Part shown: positions 23,645 through 52,400 of the stretch, piece after piece
How the letters are laid out: each line of letters opens with the position of its first letter
Numbering within the stretch: the stretch's first letter is position 1
From: Apostichopus japonicus
Taxonomy: Eukaryota > Echinodermata > Holothuroidea > Aspidochirotida > Stichopodidae
Assembly: GCF_037975245.1 (NCBI RefSeq)
Contig: NC_092569.1
Span: 24,785,168 to 24,849,167, forward strand
DNA length: 64,000 nt
Reading direction: 5' to 3'
Position numbers and translations under genes: made by a program
The notes under the pieces: model-generated
The model's database searches: none
What the model was told of the DNA's origin: nothing
The model's input: the letters and a program-made list of their open reading frames with translations, nothing else

Positions 23645-23709
23645 GCGCATGCGCAGAGCGAGAGGAAGCGTTCTGATTCGCTTATGGCGCGGCTGGATTG
23701 ATGACGTCA
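23645..23709. promoter_or_regulatory. NRF1-type palindrome plus CRE palindrome
   Basis: GCGCATGCGC at 23645-23654 is the canonical NRF1 palindrome. TGACGTCA at 23702-23709 is a full cAMP-response element. Both lie in a short CpG-richer patch 300 bases after the TINAGL-like stop. Such pairs are common in promoters of widely expressed genes, but no gene start was found on either side. Confidence 0.35.
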
Positions 23710-24124
23710 TAATGGCTCTAGACAGTGACCGAAAGATCCTGCGACAGAATATGTATGGGAACGAAAAGGACGGGGGCCTCATTGTTCCATGAAAATCCCC
23801 AATAATATGCAATTTATACCAACACGAGTTATTGTCGTTTATAGATATTTTTAAGTAGAAGAGGCTCAGCTGTACTCATGGCATTTCAAGGTAAATTTGT
23901 CTGGGATTGTAATTTATTTCAAAGTGTTCTCTTTTACGATCTATAGTTAGTGGTTTGCTGCTTTTAACGTGCAACGGTGCATGCTGAACATTCGCTTATA
24001 TTTGCAGTATCAATGAGTTACAATAATAATTAATTGAGATAACTAAAAGAATAGTGCCTTAATGGGGAAAGGCAGGAATTTGTCTCCCTGACATGATGTG
24101 ACTCACTCTGTGGTTGTCAAATCA

Positions 24125-24207
24125 ATTAAAGAAATGAGTATTCTGACTATCTTTACACCTAAATATGTTGTTCAGGTGTAGTTTAACCTAACGATGCAAA
24201 CAATAAA
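24125..24207 (+). terminator. Candidate polyadenylation signals for the TINAGL-like gene
   Basis: ATTAAA at 24125-24130 and AATAAA at 24202-24207 are the first canonical hexamers noticed downstream of the stop at 23353. Using them would give a 3' UTR of about 0.8 kb. AT-rich DNA yields such hexamers by chance. Confidence 0.2.
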
Positions 24208-24982
24208 AAGGTATGACTTCATTTCGCCACATGGACATTGGCATACTACAACTCGTTTAGTCGTTAGGCTACAGGACGTCAGGTTATCCATACAAATGAA
24301 AGTTCGCAGATCTTAAAGACGAATGATAGTAGTCCTTACGATGTTATGTGTAAAGCAATGTATCGGTTTCATACCGTTATAGTATTAAAGTACGCTTTGC
24401 CACACGTACTGTTTTGTATTGCTTCTACAAATGATGATGTCACTACAACGTTTTCAACACAAACTTTGCTTAGGCAAAACAAAATATTCCCACCAGTTTC
24501 CGATAAACCGTCACACAACGGTTGACATTTACCTGAAAGCGCCTTCCATTCACTATTATACTGGTGAATGTATTACAATGTTTCATCCTGAATAAGAATG
24601 ACACATTTATCTGACGTCATATGTGACGTAATAATTATTTTCTTGAAGTGAATTGATTAATCAATGTACCTAATAATGTAAGGTAGAACTGGTGATGCAC
24701 ATAACAACACTGAGAGAATTATTTAATTTAGAGAATGTTTGCTACTCCCTAATATATATAAGGAAATTGAACCTTTACTATACACTAGCTCAAAATTACT
24801 GGTTCTTCTGAAAGATAAATTACCTAAGTAATTAACTAATTCCAAAAATAAAAATGAAAAAAAAAAATAACAAATACAGAGCAATACCACATATAAAAAA
24901 TTTGAATGCACAGAAATTAATCCCAGTTTAATTCTGAAAATGTGATAAAGCGCAATAAAACATATAGAGGAACTGAACAAAA

Positions 24983-25062
24983 AATAATGGACAGTAATTT
25001 ACAAAAAGACAAAAACAGACAACAATAATGGACAGTAATTTACAAAAAGACAAAAACAGACA
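24983..25062 (+). repeat. 41-bp tandem duplication
   Basis: A unit beginning AATAATGGACAGTAATTTAC and ending AAAAACAGAC occurs at 24983 and 25024 with no differences seen. It lies in an A-rich segment. Perfect identity suggests a recent duplication. Confidence 0.9.
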
Positions 25063-25407
25063 AAAAAACAAAGGCTAATTAAATAAGTTGAATTTGTGAT
25101 AGCAATTATCATTAACAAAGTTTTAATGGAAAGAAAAGAATAATCTTCCACGTTCAAAGAACATAGAAATCGATTGTCAGTTCAGATACAATATCTATTT
25201 TATGCTACTTTCTCTAATACGTGTAATTTATGCACAATTCTCCTATCTATGTTATCATTAACTGACTGTAGGAAGTATTAAACTTTGACTTATTATGTTT
25301 ATCAATGAAGTTTCGTATTTTATTATCGAGACATGACGGTTGAGTAATATATAAAAATATATTTGAAAGTGGGAAAGGTTATTTTCTTGGTCTACACAGA
25401 TGTGTGG

Positions 25408-25468
25408 ATTGGGGGAAGGAGGGATGTAGGGAGGGGAGAGGGGGAGAGGTGGGGAAGGGGAGGGGGTC
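25408..25468 (+). repeat. G-rich block with many GGG runs
   Basis: About 60 bases of almost pure purine with at least eight G-runs of three or more, a strong G-quadruplex pattern in intergenic DNA. Confidence 0.75.
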
Positions 25469-28400
25469 GATCACATAGTGTCTTTGTTTTTTTTTATGGC
25501 GAACTTTTGTTTTCCAATAATTTCTACCGGGTATGCATATTTCTTGTTTCTAATAAAGGGGTTTGTTTTTAAGTTTCAACAAACTGCGATTCTATAGCCA
25601 ACAAACAAGTAAGCACAATTCCGCTGTTTCATTATACCTTACTTTCAGCAAAAAAAGAGCATTTTTGTATATTTATACATCTCAATTGCACGAAAGCGAA
25701 TTACTTTATTTTCGAATTTGCTCTGCTGTATTATTTTTTTATTTTGATTCAAAATATCTGACGTGATTCAATGTTTTCTGTTGATATCTTTCTTAGGTAA
25801 GTTTCGTAATATATATTTAGTTAATATGATTTTTAATTATTGTCATGCGGCTTTTGCGTGACAAAAAAATATCCGTTGTTAATTTGAGAAGACTAATAAT
25901 GACTATATACACGCACACACATAACACACACGCGCACATACACAAAACGTTAACGTTAATCTTCATCCATACAGATACGTCCCATTAGAGGTTAAATTTG
26001 CAATTATTGCCCATTCAATTATTTCATATTTCAGTTGATTGTGGTAAATGTTTCGATGATTCAAAGGTCCCAGAACAATGTAGTTTCAGCTGACCCATGC
26101 AGTCTAATTTTATTACTTGAAATTTTGACAAAAAAATGATAATTTCCGAAATTTTCAAGTTGTTACTTTTGGACAAGTGCTTAATACTTAGTAAGGAACA
26201 TTTTCTCCGCGAAGCAATTTTGAGAATAAATTATATTATTTCTACTAACCTTCATGTGGTAAAGCCATCTTAGTGTGTGTGTGTGACGCCCCCCCCCCCC
26301 AAAAAAAAAGGTCCTTCAACAATTAGTCAGGTAATAAGGCAATACAGTAAATTTTGTAACTGATGCAGTGCGAACGCACAGAGCCTCACAACTTTTAGTA
26401 AATAATGACCCATTTATTCGAGCAATGCAGATTCAATTCAATACCTTTAATCGGACCAGACGGGTGAGAAAGGGTACGGCTGGGGGAGGGTGTTAACTTC
26501 ACAATAGTGTCGTGTTGATCCTATAGCCCGGGATCTGACCTCTCTTTCGACACCTTTGGTTGTCATTCATTGTACAGGTAATTGGGGGCGCTATGTACAA
26601 AACCTTTACACAGCTCTTTAAACTGCCGAGTCCATTTGGTATTGTGTAAAATTCCATCACTTGCAAAGAAAACTGCGAGAAAATGATTTCATATGAAAGT
26701 CGACAATATGTCCCTACTGGTGTTCGCTAGCTCGATAAATATTCAATTTTGATTTTGCTACAAGTATGACGTCACTTTCTTTATAAATTTTACAAGTTAG
26801 AAAAGCTAACACCACTAACGAACTGTAGTATGTAATCACTGCCTACGTAAAGTGTACTATAACAAACATGTTGGTTCTTTTCTTATACTGTTTATCAAAC
26901 TTCATTTGATATATTAATATTATGGAAGGAGACATTTATAATTGTGTCAATGTAGTTTTTTGCTTCATGTGTCATTTAAATAGGAGGGGGTTAATGCATT
27001 CTGATTTTGGAAGAAGTAGGGTGACCGACTACTGAACGATTATCTGAAGGAGGATAAGTTAACCTTGAGGAGCTGTTGAAGTTGGGGGTGGGGGAAGGAA
27101 CATGAAAATTAATACCTCATTTGAAGTTCCATGTGGCATGCACTGTCAAATAATTCCAACTGTAAAAGCCAAATAATTAATGCTTTCCGGTTACTATACC
27201 TCAAGTAAAACGGATGTTTTTCAATTTTAATATTCTGCAAATTCATCCGGACGAAAGAAGTGGACAGGTCCGAGGGGGGGGGGGTCCAAATTGTTACTAA
27301 CCCTGTTAGACACTTTAAGTGGATGAAACTTCCAATAACTAAAAATAGAATGTCATGTTTGTTTTACCTGCAGAATTATGTGCGCTATTTCAACTGTGAC
27401 AGGATCTGCTTTGGATTAAGAATAGCTAACAATTCAATTGAATATGGCACATAACCTTTGACCCGCCCCTCCCCCCCCCCTCCAGGTAACCGCCGGAATA
27501 AAGTATGGACTTGGTCGGATAAACTATACTTAAAGCGTAGTTTCAGGACATGAAGTGCTTCCATTAGTCTACAACTGTACATCTTGATTTCCTGGTAAAC
27601 AGTGAAATACTTCATAAGCCGAGAGGGAGGTTGGCATGACAAGTTAGGTACATCTGGGTAAATGCGGGTAACACAGGGTCAAAGTATTACACCCAACACC
27701 CCCCCCCCTCCTCCCGAATACAGGTTCCTGCCCCCTTCTGTATTTTCCAGAAAAATATGGTCAGCCTATGCTTAGTTTATAGCTACTCATAACTTTTCAA
27801 TTTACTCCTTAATTTCAAAACGGATTCTTTCTTTTTTATTACCAAAAAGTTTACTTTTGGCATGGTGATAAGAGATTTTCCATATCAAATATTAAGACTT
27901 CATCCACATAATGGTTAAATCCATCCAGTAAGGAAAACAAAGAATTTGAATATTGACTTCTCAAAACTTTCATGAGTCTGTATTTACTCAATCCACACAT
28001 AGCAAAATAGCAACAGATACAAAAGAACATTTTCTCTTCTTCAGATTAATCCAATATAAAATACACTCTATCATTCAAGGTGAATAAAATAATATTTCTT
28101 CAAAACTATATAAAATATGTAGTACAGCCCCCTCCTGGGTAGCACACTCATGGATGGAATACACTTGGAATGTTATGAACTCAAAAACTGGGCTCCTCAA
28201 AATAAAATGCAAGGAGGGTTTGCTCTATTTCATTATACACTAAAAGCATGGTCATACTTAAAACACAAAGATCTATTGCAATATTTCAGCAAATTTGCTA
28301 TTAAACTGGCCAAAATCTGGTTATAAAAAACTTGAAGGTTCAAGGAAAAACGATTTCACTTGAAAGTATTTATCCATATCTGTCAGTTTGTGGAAATTAC

Positions 28401-29109
28401 CCAAGAAATATGAAATAAGGCACACGTGTATGTATGTATGTACATGGAAATATTAAACAATTACATTAAGTTTGTGGGACACAAAAGTTGAATGTGAACT
28501 TGCCAGTTAACAGCAGGCAAAGGGTAGTAACTATGTTGGCTAGAGGCCTTAGAGAGAGAGGTTACTTTTGTGTAAATATCATATGATTTATTCAATTTTC
28601 CATGTCATAACAGAATTTAAAACCCTCAGGAAAATTTTACTTCAAAGTTGTAACAATTACAGCTATTTCTTGCTAATTCACAGAGTTCAGTTTGAATGTG
28701 CCACTGAACATTTATCCTCTTACTCACCGACCAACCAATGTCCTCCTAACCCCCTCCCCTCAAGGAGCAACACTCACTGCTGACCTTCCACACTATCACA
28801 GCATATGTAAGAAGCCTAGCCTAATGTGCATATAAGAATCAAGGTTGAACATTGTCATTATTAAGGTAACTAGTTACCATATAATAACTTGAGAGAGTTT
28901 TTCAATCAAATGTTGCATTTTGCAGGTAAAGGTAAAATGAGGTAATTCTCTGGAGACAAGTCATGCAGGGTTAATTGAAACGTAACTAAGCTTCTTGCAA
29001 AACAACAAATTTGATTCTTGTACCCAAAACGATGACCTAAAGGAAAAATATTATCTTTTGAAAATACAGCAGGGCTGCTCAACAGGCGGTCCCACAGACA
29101 AAATCCAAC

Positions 29110-29800
29110 ATGCTTTGTATATTTGTATATTTATTTGTTTCATCACAATTTACAGTGTGACGGGAAGTCTCCTATAAAGCCTGTAAGGCTTAACAAAGTA
29201 GGAGACTCCCCAAAAAGAAAAAAAAGAAAGAAAAACTTAAGAATAGAAAAAGAAAAGTTAATAGTAGCATCTACAATGATGAAATAATCGAATTGACTCT
29301 ACTTGAAATTAATAATGCTAATAAGCAATCCTAACAATCTTTATAATGATCTTAATCGCAAACACACACAAGAATAAATCCATCAATAGTGAGAAATAAT
29401 TACAGTTTGGAGATTCCTTTTGAATACAGAGTAAGAAGGCTTATTCTTAACATTATCCTGGAGATTATTCCACGTTTTTATAGCACGAATACGAGGGTTA
29501 AAAGAACTTAAAGTACTTCGTTGGGATAAAACATGGGCGTTATTACAATGGTGTGTTTGATGGTTGTGGATTAGTCTATTACTATATATAAAATCTTTAA
29601 AAGCCTCGGGTAGCAATCCATTCCATGCTTTATATGCAAATGTTGCAAGCTGGACTCTTATAATATCATTTAGTTTTAATAAATTTAATCTTTTGTATAA
29701 TGGGCTAGTATGATCACGCTTTAAACTGTAGAAAACTTCAACACATTCTAATAAAACTATGTTACACTGCACTCTCCTATCCATAAAAATGATCACTTTC
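29110..29800 (-). mobile_element. 5'-truncated non-LTR retrotransposon (LINE) fragment, copy B
   Basis: The minus-strand frame 29383-29796 encodes the same reverse-transcriptase C-terminus as copy [40 protein letters not shown], ending ISHY and a stop. The 3' UTR shares GCTTAACAAAGTAG-type sequence and a GTTTCATCAC segment with copy A. Only the C-terminal tail remains; no RT catalytic or endonuclease motifs are present. The two copies have diverged clearly, so neither insertion is recent. Confidence 0.8.
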
Positions 29801-30250
29801 CTTCACAAAAAAAAAAAAAATCTAGAAAACTAAATATAATATTTGATAGTCAATACTTTTGAAATCTTATTTTTAAGCCTTCCACACACTGCCCAACTGA
29901 TAACTACTATACCCTATTCCACGCGACTGTCGTTACGTGGAAAATCGCGGACAGTCAGCAGTGTGTGTGTTTATGACTACGAGTCATCAAGAGTCTGCCA
30001 CTTTAAACTCGCATCGGCTTCAGTCGGGAAAACAGAACACGTAGCGTTTTCCCCACCCGCAGTCCACCGTGTGCGGTGGGTGCTTCACATTTAAACCTGT
30101 ACGGTTTTCTGACAAATCTAACCAATCACATAGTAATAAATTCACAGCTTCTTTACATTGACGGCAAACAGTCGTTGTGTGGGCTGATTGTTTCGGGCAG
30201 TGTGTGGGCAGGCTTTCAGAATTTCTAGGATACTCCGTTACATTGTATAT
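29801..30250. other. Non-coding DNA, no gene seen
   Basis: Starts with an A-run (about 29807-29820) beside LINE copy B. It contains GTGTGTGT sequence and a short inverted motif around CCACCGTGTGCGGTGG. No domain was recognised in the short open frames. Confidence 0.5.
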
Positions 30251-30398
30251 ATGTGTAAAAGTAAGTTGGCCTGCCGTTTCGATCCTAGCAGGATCTTCTT
30301 CAAAGGCTAAAAATGACACTTTTAAAAAAGTAACATTTTTAGCCTTTGAAGAAGATCCTGCTAGGATGGAAACGTCAGGCCAACTTACTTTTACACAT
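30251..30398. repeat. Near-perfect inverted repeat with hammerhead-ribozyme-like arms
   Basis: Arms of about 64 bases (30251-30314 and 30335-30398) are reverse complements with only a few differences and a spacer of about 20 bases. Within each arm a smaller stem (GATCC-TGCTA-GGATC) is flanked by TTGAAGA on one side and GAAAC on the other, and the outer segments TTAGCCT and AGGCCAA can pair. This is the layout of a hammerhead ribozyme, with deviations. Such a motif, as a repeat, could derive from a Penelope-like or related element. No protein-coding part is present. Confidence 0.6.
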
Positions 30399-30509
30399 TC
30401 TCTTACACAGGCTCTCTAGTGGATAAGCAGTTTGCTAACAGTGTTATATTGACGTTGTATATTTTGAATTAGATATGTCTATGTAAGAATGGAATGCCTG
30501 TCAAGATAC

Positions 30510-30658
30510 ATGACAGGAGATCAGCCGACCACATGACAGGAGATCAGCCGACCACATGACAGGAGATCAGCCGACCAGATTACAGGAGATCAGCCGACCA
30601 CATGACAGGAGATCAGCCGACCAGATTACAGGAGATCAGCCGACCACATGACAGGAGA

Positions 30659-30670
<12 letters not shown>
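30510..30670. repeat. 23-bp minisatellite, seven copies
   Basis: The unit ATGACAGGAGATCAGCCGAC plus CAC repeats seven times. Two copies carry GATTACAGG in place of ACATGACAGG. On the minus strand its gene-proximal unit supplies the last codons and the TGA of the IQANK1-like frame. Confidence 0.95.
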
Positions 30671-47439
<16,769 letters not shown>

Positions 47440-48808
47440 CTGCAATTATGGACCATGATAGAGAGCATCTTTATGTTAGGTATGGAATATATATGATATG
47501 TTTTTTGGAATGACCATACAAATTGACCATACAAAATCTTATATTGTTTTTTAACAGTAGCTATAGCTGGGGGAGAACATATCAGCTGTCACCCTAATTA
47601 AATCAAATGATCAAGTTTTGGGTGCATATTATTATTAAACAAGAAAGGCTTCTTTATTTTACTTTTTTAATTTGAATTCATCTGTAAATTAGGTAAAAGG
47701 TTAACACACAGAGTATACTGAGAATATTCATGTTACATCATGTATATGTAAGTTTCATAATCTATCTATTTAGGCTTGTTATTTTGGCTATTTCTGATTA
47801 TATATTTTTTAGTTTGCCACGGTAGTAGTACTAGGTCTAGTAGTAGTAGGATGGTGACTTCGAAGTTCGCCCACTTAAGACTTAAAACACCCCAAAACTA
47901 AATCTTCTGGTATAAATCACCAGAAAATATACTTCATATGGTGGGAGAATTGTGTTTTAGTACGATACACCGCCAAACTTTCTTTCCTGCAAACTGTTTT
48001 CACGTTGTTTTCCAAGAAAATTCTTCGTGATTGTGGAACTGGTATTTCTTGCTAGAGTATTGCGAATTTCGGCCACGCAACCTACAGTGTGGCGCTGGTA
48101 AAAATTGGTGGCGCTGTTGCTTTTTCAGTAATTATAACAGACTTCATAGATCTTTCGTCATTTTATTGACAAATATGTAAGTAATTTCTTGCACACGGGT
48201 CATTTTGGAGAGAAAATAACTGTAGCTTCGTAATTTTTCGTGAAATTGGCTGTTGCTATAGGTTGTCATGGTGAAATCGTGTGTTTCTTAAGGGTGGTCG
48301 ATTTTCGCAGTATGGCGAACTTCGCAATACTGACTATACCATTTACCTTCTCATGTTAGGCCTGCATAACTTAGCCTTTCGACTGAGTGACAGCAGTGTG
48401 GCAAATGCTACTGTAGTTCTAGACCTACACAAGGCTACCAATGTGCAATAAGAAGTAGTCTACATATGGTAATTGATATATAATAAGTTTTGTTTACAGA
48501 TGTAAAATTGTTCGGCCTACACCCAGTGACCCACTGTTGTACTTTCATGTTTCAGTAATGTACTTCAATGTACACTAAGCATTCAACAGATCCAGATGCA
48601 CGAAACAAGTTCACTCAACTTGCCTTTCGTTACCCCGGGCCTAGGTTTAACGTTATTCGATGGTGATTTTGTGGTAGTTGTATGCTTTTTAAGTGGTTTC
48701 TTTGGAGGCATATTGCTAAATATTCTCAAATCGACGTTAATTTCTTCTTTACGCTATTTGGTACTTCCTTTCGTATTTCGTGAGCTGCTTCATCAGTTGC
48801 TGCGATAC
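47440..48808. other. Upstream of located IQANK1-like exons; start exon not identified
   Basis: The missing first exon(s) on the minus strand, ending with one base before a donor, should lie here or beyond. Several ATG codons exist (for example in the minus-strand sequence near 48.27 kb) but none gives a compelling peptide plus donor. No other gene is seen. Confidence 0.4.
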
Positions 48809-49138
48809 GACCAACCTGAAGCTATCACAGGATTCATCCCAGGATTCATCACAGGATTCATCCCAGGATTCATCACAGGATTCAGATTCATCACAGGATT
48901 CATCACAGGATTCATCACAGGATTCAGACTCATCCCAGGATTCAGATCTATACCAGGATTCATCACAGGATTCATCCCAGGATTCAGATTCATCCCAGGA
49001 TTCATCACAGGATTCAGATTCATCCCAGGATTCATCACAGGATTCATCCCAGGATTCAGACTCATCCCAGGATTCAGATTCATCACAGGATTCATCCCAG
49101 GATTAAGATTTATGATTATCACCAGATTCATTCACCGG
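48809..49138 (+). repeat. GATTCATCACAG-type minisatellite, left arm of an inverted pair
   Basis: A 12-base unit (GGATTCATCACA / GGATTCATCCCA) with 6-base expansions (GGATTCAGATTCATC) repeats for about 280 bases. It is bounded by GACCAACCTGAAGCTATC outside and ATCACCAGATTCATTCACCG inside. The same array with the same borders occurs in reverse orientation at 57.9-58.2 kb. One frame reads as Ser-Gln-Asp-Ser repeats; a second reads ITGFIPGF. Neither is called a gene. Confidence 0.9.
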
Positions 49139-49245
49139 ACTTATCCTGGCAGCGGGATGTACAGTACGTTGAAAAGTCGAAAAGAAAACGCATACAGTTG
49201 AGTGATTTGGACTTTCGTTGATAGACATTATTAATCATATCATTA
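49139..49245. other. Short non-coding gap before the retrotransposon
   Basis: About 100 bases between the minisatellite arm and the target duplication; nothing recognised. Confidence 0.6.
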
Positions 49246-49250
49246 AGTGC
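49246..49250. repeat. Target-site duplication, left copy (AGTGC)
   Basis: AGTGC immediately precedes the 5' LTR and recurs immediately after the 3' LTR at 53982-53986. Five bases is the usual length for Ty3/gypsy integrases. Confidence 0.9.
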
Positions 49251-49423
49251 TGTTATATATCAGTATCACGCCATCTATTTTGGTAAAGTTGTTGTGACCT
49301 GCATGTGACCTGGATGAAAATAAACAGTTCAATATGGCCGCATGTGCTGTAAACACTTAGCATTTGTCTTCTTGTTATATCGCTAGGAATCAGGATAATC
49401 CTCCATTAATCCAGGGTATAACA
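49251..49423 (+). repeat. 5' LTR (173 bp)
   Basis: TGTTATATATCAGTATCACG...AGGGTATAACA. Contains an AATAAA hexamer at 49319-49324 that could serve as polyadenylation signal in the 3' copy. Unusually short for an LTR. Identical to the 3' copy. Confidence 0.95.
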
Positions 49424-49426
49424 AAC

Positions 49427-49437
49427 TGGCGACGAAC
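49427..49437 (+). promoter_or_regulatory. Primer-binding site, probably tRNA-Ser
   Basis: TGGCGACGAAC begins three bases after the LTR. Its first nine bases are complementary to the 3' end (with CCA) of a tRNA-Ser(GCU) as known from vertebrates. tRNA-Ser priming is known for Mag-type elements. The exact host tRNA is not available here. Confidence 0.6.
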
Positions 49438-49484
49438 TAAGGAAGAACCTATAATATAACCCAGAATATTTCTGTATTGTAAAC

Positions 49485-52400
49485 ATGGCAGTTTACGGGA
49501 ATATCGGGCCGTTTGACAACACAGTCGAAAGCTTCGAAGATTACGCAGATCGCTGCGATGCCTTTATAGTGGCAAACGGTATTGCCGAGGCGAGACAGGC
49601 TAATTTTTTTCTCGCTATGGTGGGCGCTGAGACTTTCAAGCTCTTGAAAACGGTATGTAGCCCAGACAAGCCGTGTACACAGACGTACGCGCATCTGAAA
49701 ACCATCCTGAAAGGACATTTTTCACCGAAACCGATCGTGATCGCTGAACGTTTTAAATTTTGGGCTGCTTCACAGTCTGAAACCGAGTCAGTTGCATACT
49801 TTATTGTTCGCTTGAAGAACTTAGCAACCCATTGCGATTTCAACGCATTTCTACTGGAGGCACTGCGAGACAGACTGGTCTCGGGACTGCACACAAGATT
49901 TGTGAAAACTCAAACGCAGCTACTCTCAACCGCTGATCTGACGTTTGACAAAGCTAAAACCAAGTGTCTTGCAGACGAAATGGCTGGCATAGCAACAAGG
50001 GAACATATCGATGCTGGAAGTTCTGTGAGTACAAACAGATTGAATTGGTGGAGCCCTCAAGGTCAAGGACGAAGGGGTCAGGGGACTAATAGAAACAACG
50101 ACAAGCACAATAGGCCTAATCAGCAACCCTGGCAAGCTAACAGTGCACAATCATGCTATCGCTGCGGGGGAAGCAACCACAAGCCCGATGATTGCAGGTT
50201 TCGTGAGGTAAACTGTCATTCGTGCGGGAAGAAGGGTCATATTCAAAGAGCTTGCCGATCTGGGGCTAAGGGACCTCAAAGCCAGAAAAGTTCGCAGAAT
50301 CAGACAAGGACAGGGGGTCACCGCAACCACTCCGTCTCAACTAGCTATAGGCCTATGGAGGATGGTGAGCCTAACGTTAGTTCTAGTAATAAGGACACTA
50401 ATGAACAGTATGTAGATAGTGTTAATACTGATGAAAGTGATTTACATTATGGTTTATATCATACATTATCAGGTGTAAAGACCAATAAGCCGTATTTGAT
50501 TACGTTAGTGGTAGGGGACACTAATGTTCCAATAACCATGGAAATTGACACCGGTGCGGCTCGTTCCACCATTTCGGAGCATGTGTACAAGTCCAGTTTG
50601 GCCCATTACCCCATAAAGGATACCAATATAACCCTACGTGGCTATTCAGGTGAAAAGGTGCCTGTGATAGGGAGTATTGTAGTCACGGCAAAGTATGGAG
50701 GTACTAGTTGTAGGATGGATTTATTGGTTGTCAAGGGAAGCCGTCCATCCCTTTTCGGCAGAGACCACTTGAGTAAAATCAAACTGGACTGGGAGAATAT
50801 TTTTGTGGTATCTGAGCCAAAACCAGCAAAGGTTGGAATCCAAAATTTGGGGAATCCTGTGTCACCAACCTTGGAAAATTTGTTGAGTCAAAATCAGAAA
50901 ATATTCTCATCAAGTGAAATGGGTATTAAGGGATTCTCTGCTAGGTTGAGGGTGAAAGCAAAAAGTAGACCCAAATACCAAAAGAGTAGGCCAGTGCCTT
51001 ACTCATTGTTGTCAAAGGTGGAAAATGAATATGAGAAACTTATCAAGAATGATATAGTTACCCAAGTCAACTATAGTGAATGGGCCTCACCAGTTGTGCA
51101 TGTACAGAAGGGAAACGGTGAAATAAGGGTATGTGGAGACTACAAAGCTTTGAATGATTGTATTGAAGATGAGGGATACAAATTACCAAATACTAATGAT
51201 TTATTTGCAAAACTGGCACAGGGAGGTACACACCCTAAGGTATTTTCAGTGCTTGATTTATCTGGTGCTTTCAATCAGCTGTTTCTTGATGACGAATCAG
51301 CTAGGCTCCTAGTAATGAATACACATAAGGGGTTACTGTCACCAAAACGTTTGTGTTATGGGGTGAAAACTGCACCAGCTATCTTCCAGGAAACGATGGA
51401 CAAAATATTATCTGGATTAGACAATGTATTTTGTTACATAGATGATATCTTGATTGCAACTGAGAATGAGAATAGTCACCTTAAGGCCCTCGATGCAGTG
51501 TTTGCGAGGTTAAACATGCACAATGTTCGGCTGAATGGCACAAAATGTCAATTCATGAAATCAAAGATCAGGTATCTTGGTCATGAGCTCACCAGTGAAG
51601 GTGTGAGCCCTTTGCAGGACAAAATCGAGGCCATACAAAAGGCACCTCGACCAACCAATGTATCTGAATTGAAGTCCTTTCTGGGCATGGTGAACTATTA
51701 TGGCAAATTTGTAAGGAATCTCTCTTCTCAGATGCAACCATTGTATGCCCTACTGCAACACAACATTAATTGGGTTTGGAGTGATGACTGTGAGCAAGCT
51801 TTTGTTAATGCAAAGAATGCTTTAGCTAGTAATCAGGTGCTCACCCATTTTGATCCAAATAAACCTCTAGTGTTGAGTGTGGATGCTAGTCCATGTGGAC
51901 TTGGAGCTGTTTTGGGCCATCGATATCCAGATGGTTCAGATCGCCCCATAGCATATGCCTCTAGGACATTGAGTCAGACCGAGAAGAATTATGCCCAAAT
52001 CGAAAAAGAGGCTCTTGCCATTATTTTTGGGATCAAGAAATTCCACTTGTATTTGTATGGCACTAATTTCACACTTATCACAGATCACCAACCGTTGACT
52101 AAGATCTTCGGACCAAAACATGGTATCCCGGCTTTGGCGGCAGCTCGGATGCAGAGATGGGCAGTGTTATTGTCCGCATATCAGTACAATATTGAGTACC
52201 GCTCTTCTGCAAAGAATGCAAATGCAGATTTGCTCAGCAGACTCCCAGTTGGGGAAGCCTCTAGTGGTGACCCAGAGGAGTATTTTGTTTTTGAGACAGT
52301 CCTAATGGAAACCCCTATTACTGCGACTGAAATTTCAAAACATACAGACAAGGACCCAGTTTTAGCCAAAGTTTTAGAGTTTACTCTATCTGGCTGGCCA

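Larger units (their letters stand above)
23354..29109. other. 3' UTR and intergenic DNA between the two host genes
   Basis: No gene is recognised on either strand. The first few hundred bases should be 3' UTR. Notable contents are listed separately: an NRF1/CRE motif pair near 23.65 kb, a 41-bp tandem duplication near 25.0 kb and a G-rich block near 25.4 kb. Also seen are CA/CACG simple sequence near 25.91 kb and poly-C or poly-G runs near 26.29, 27.28, 27.47 and 27.70 kb. Confidence 0.6.

Noticed and set aside
48596-49201. 201-codon open frame with ITGFIPGF repeats, and an overlapping SQDS frame
   Set aside because: Both are generated by the 12-bp minisatellite, whose unit is a multiple of three and keeps all frames open. 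No domain, splice partner or start context supports a gene. Kept only as a possibility in the findings.
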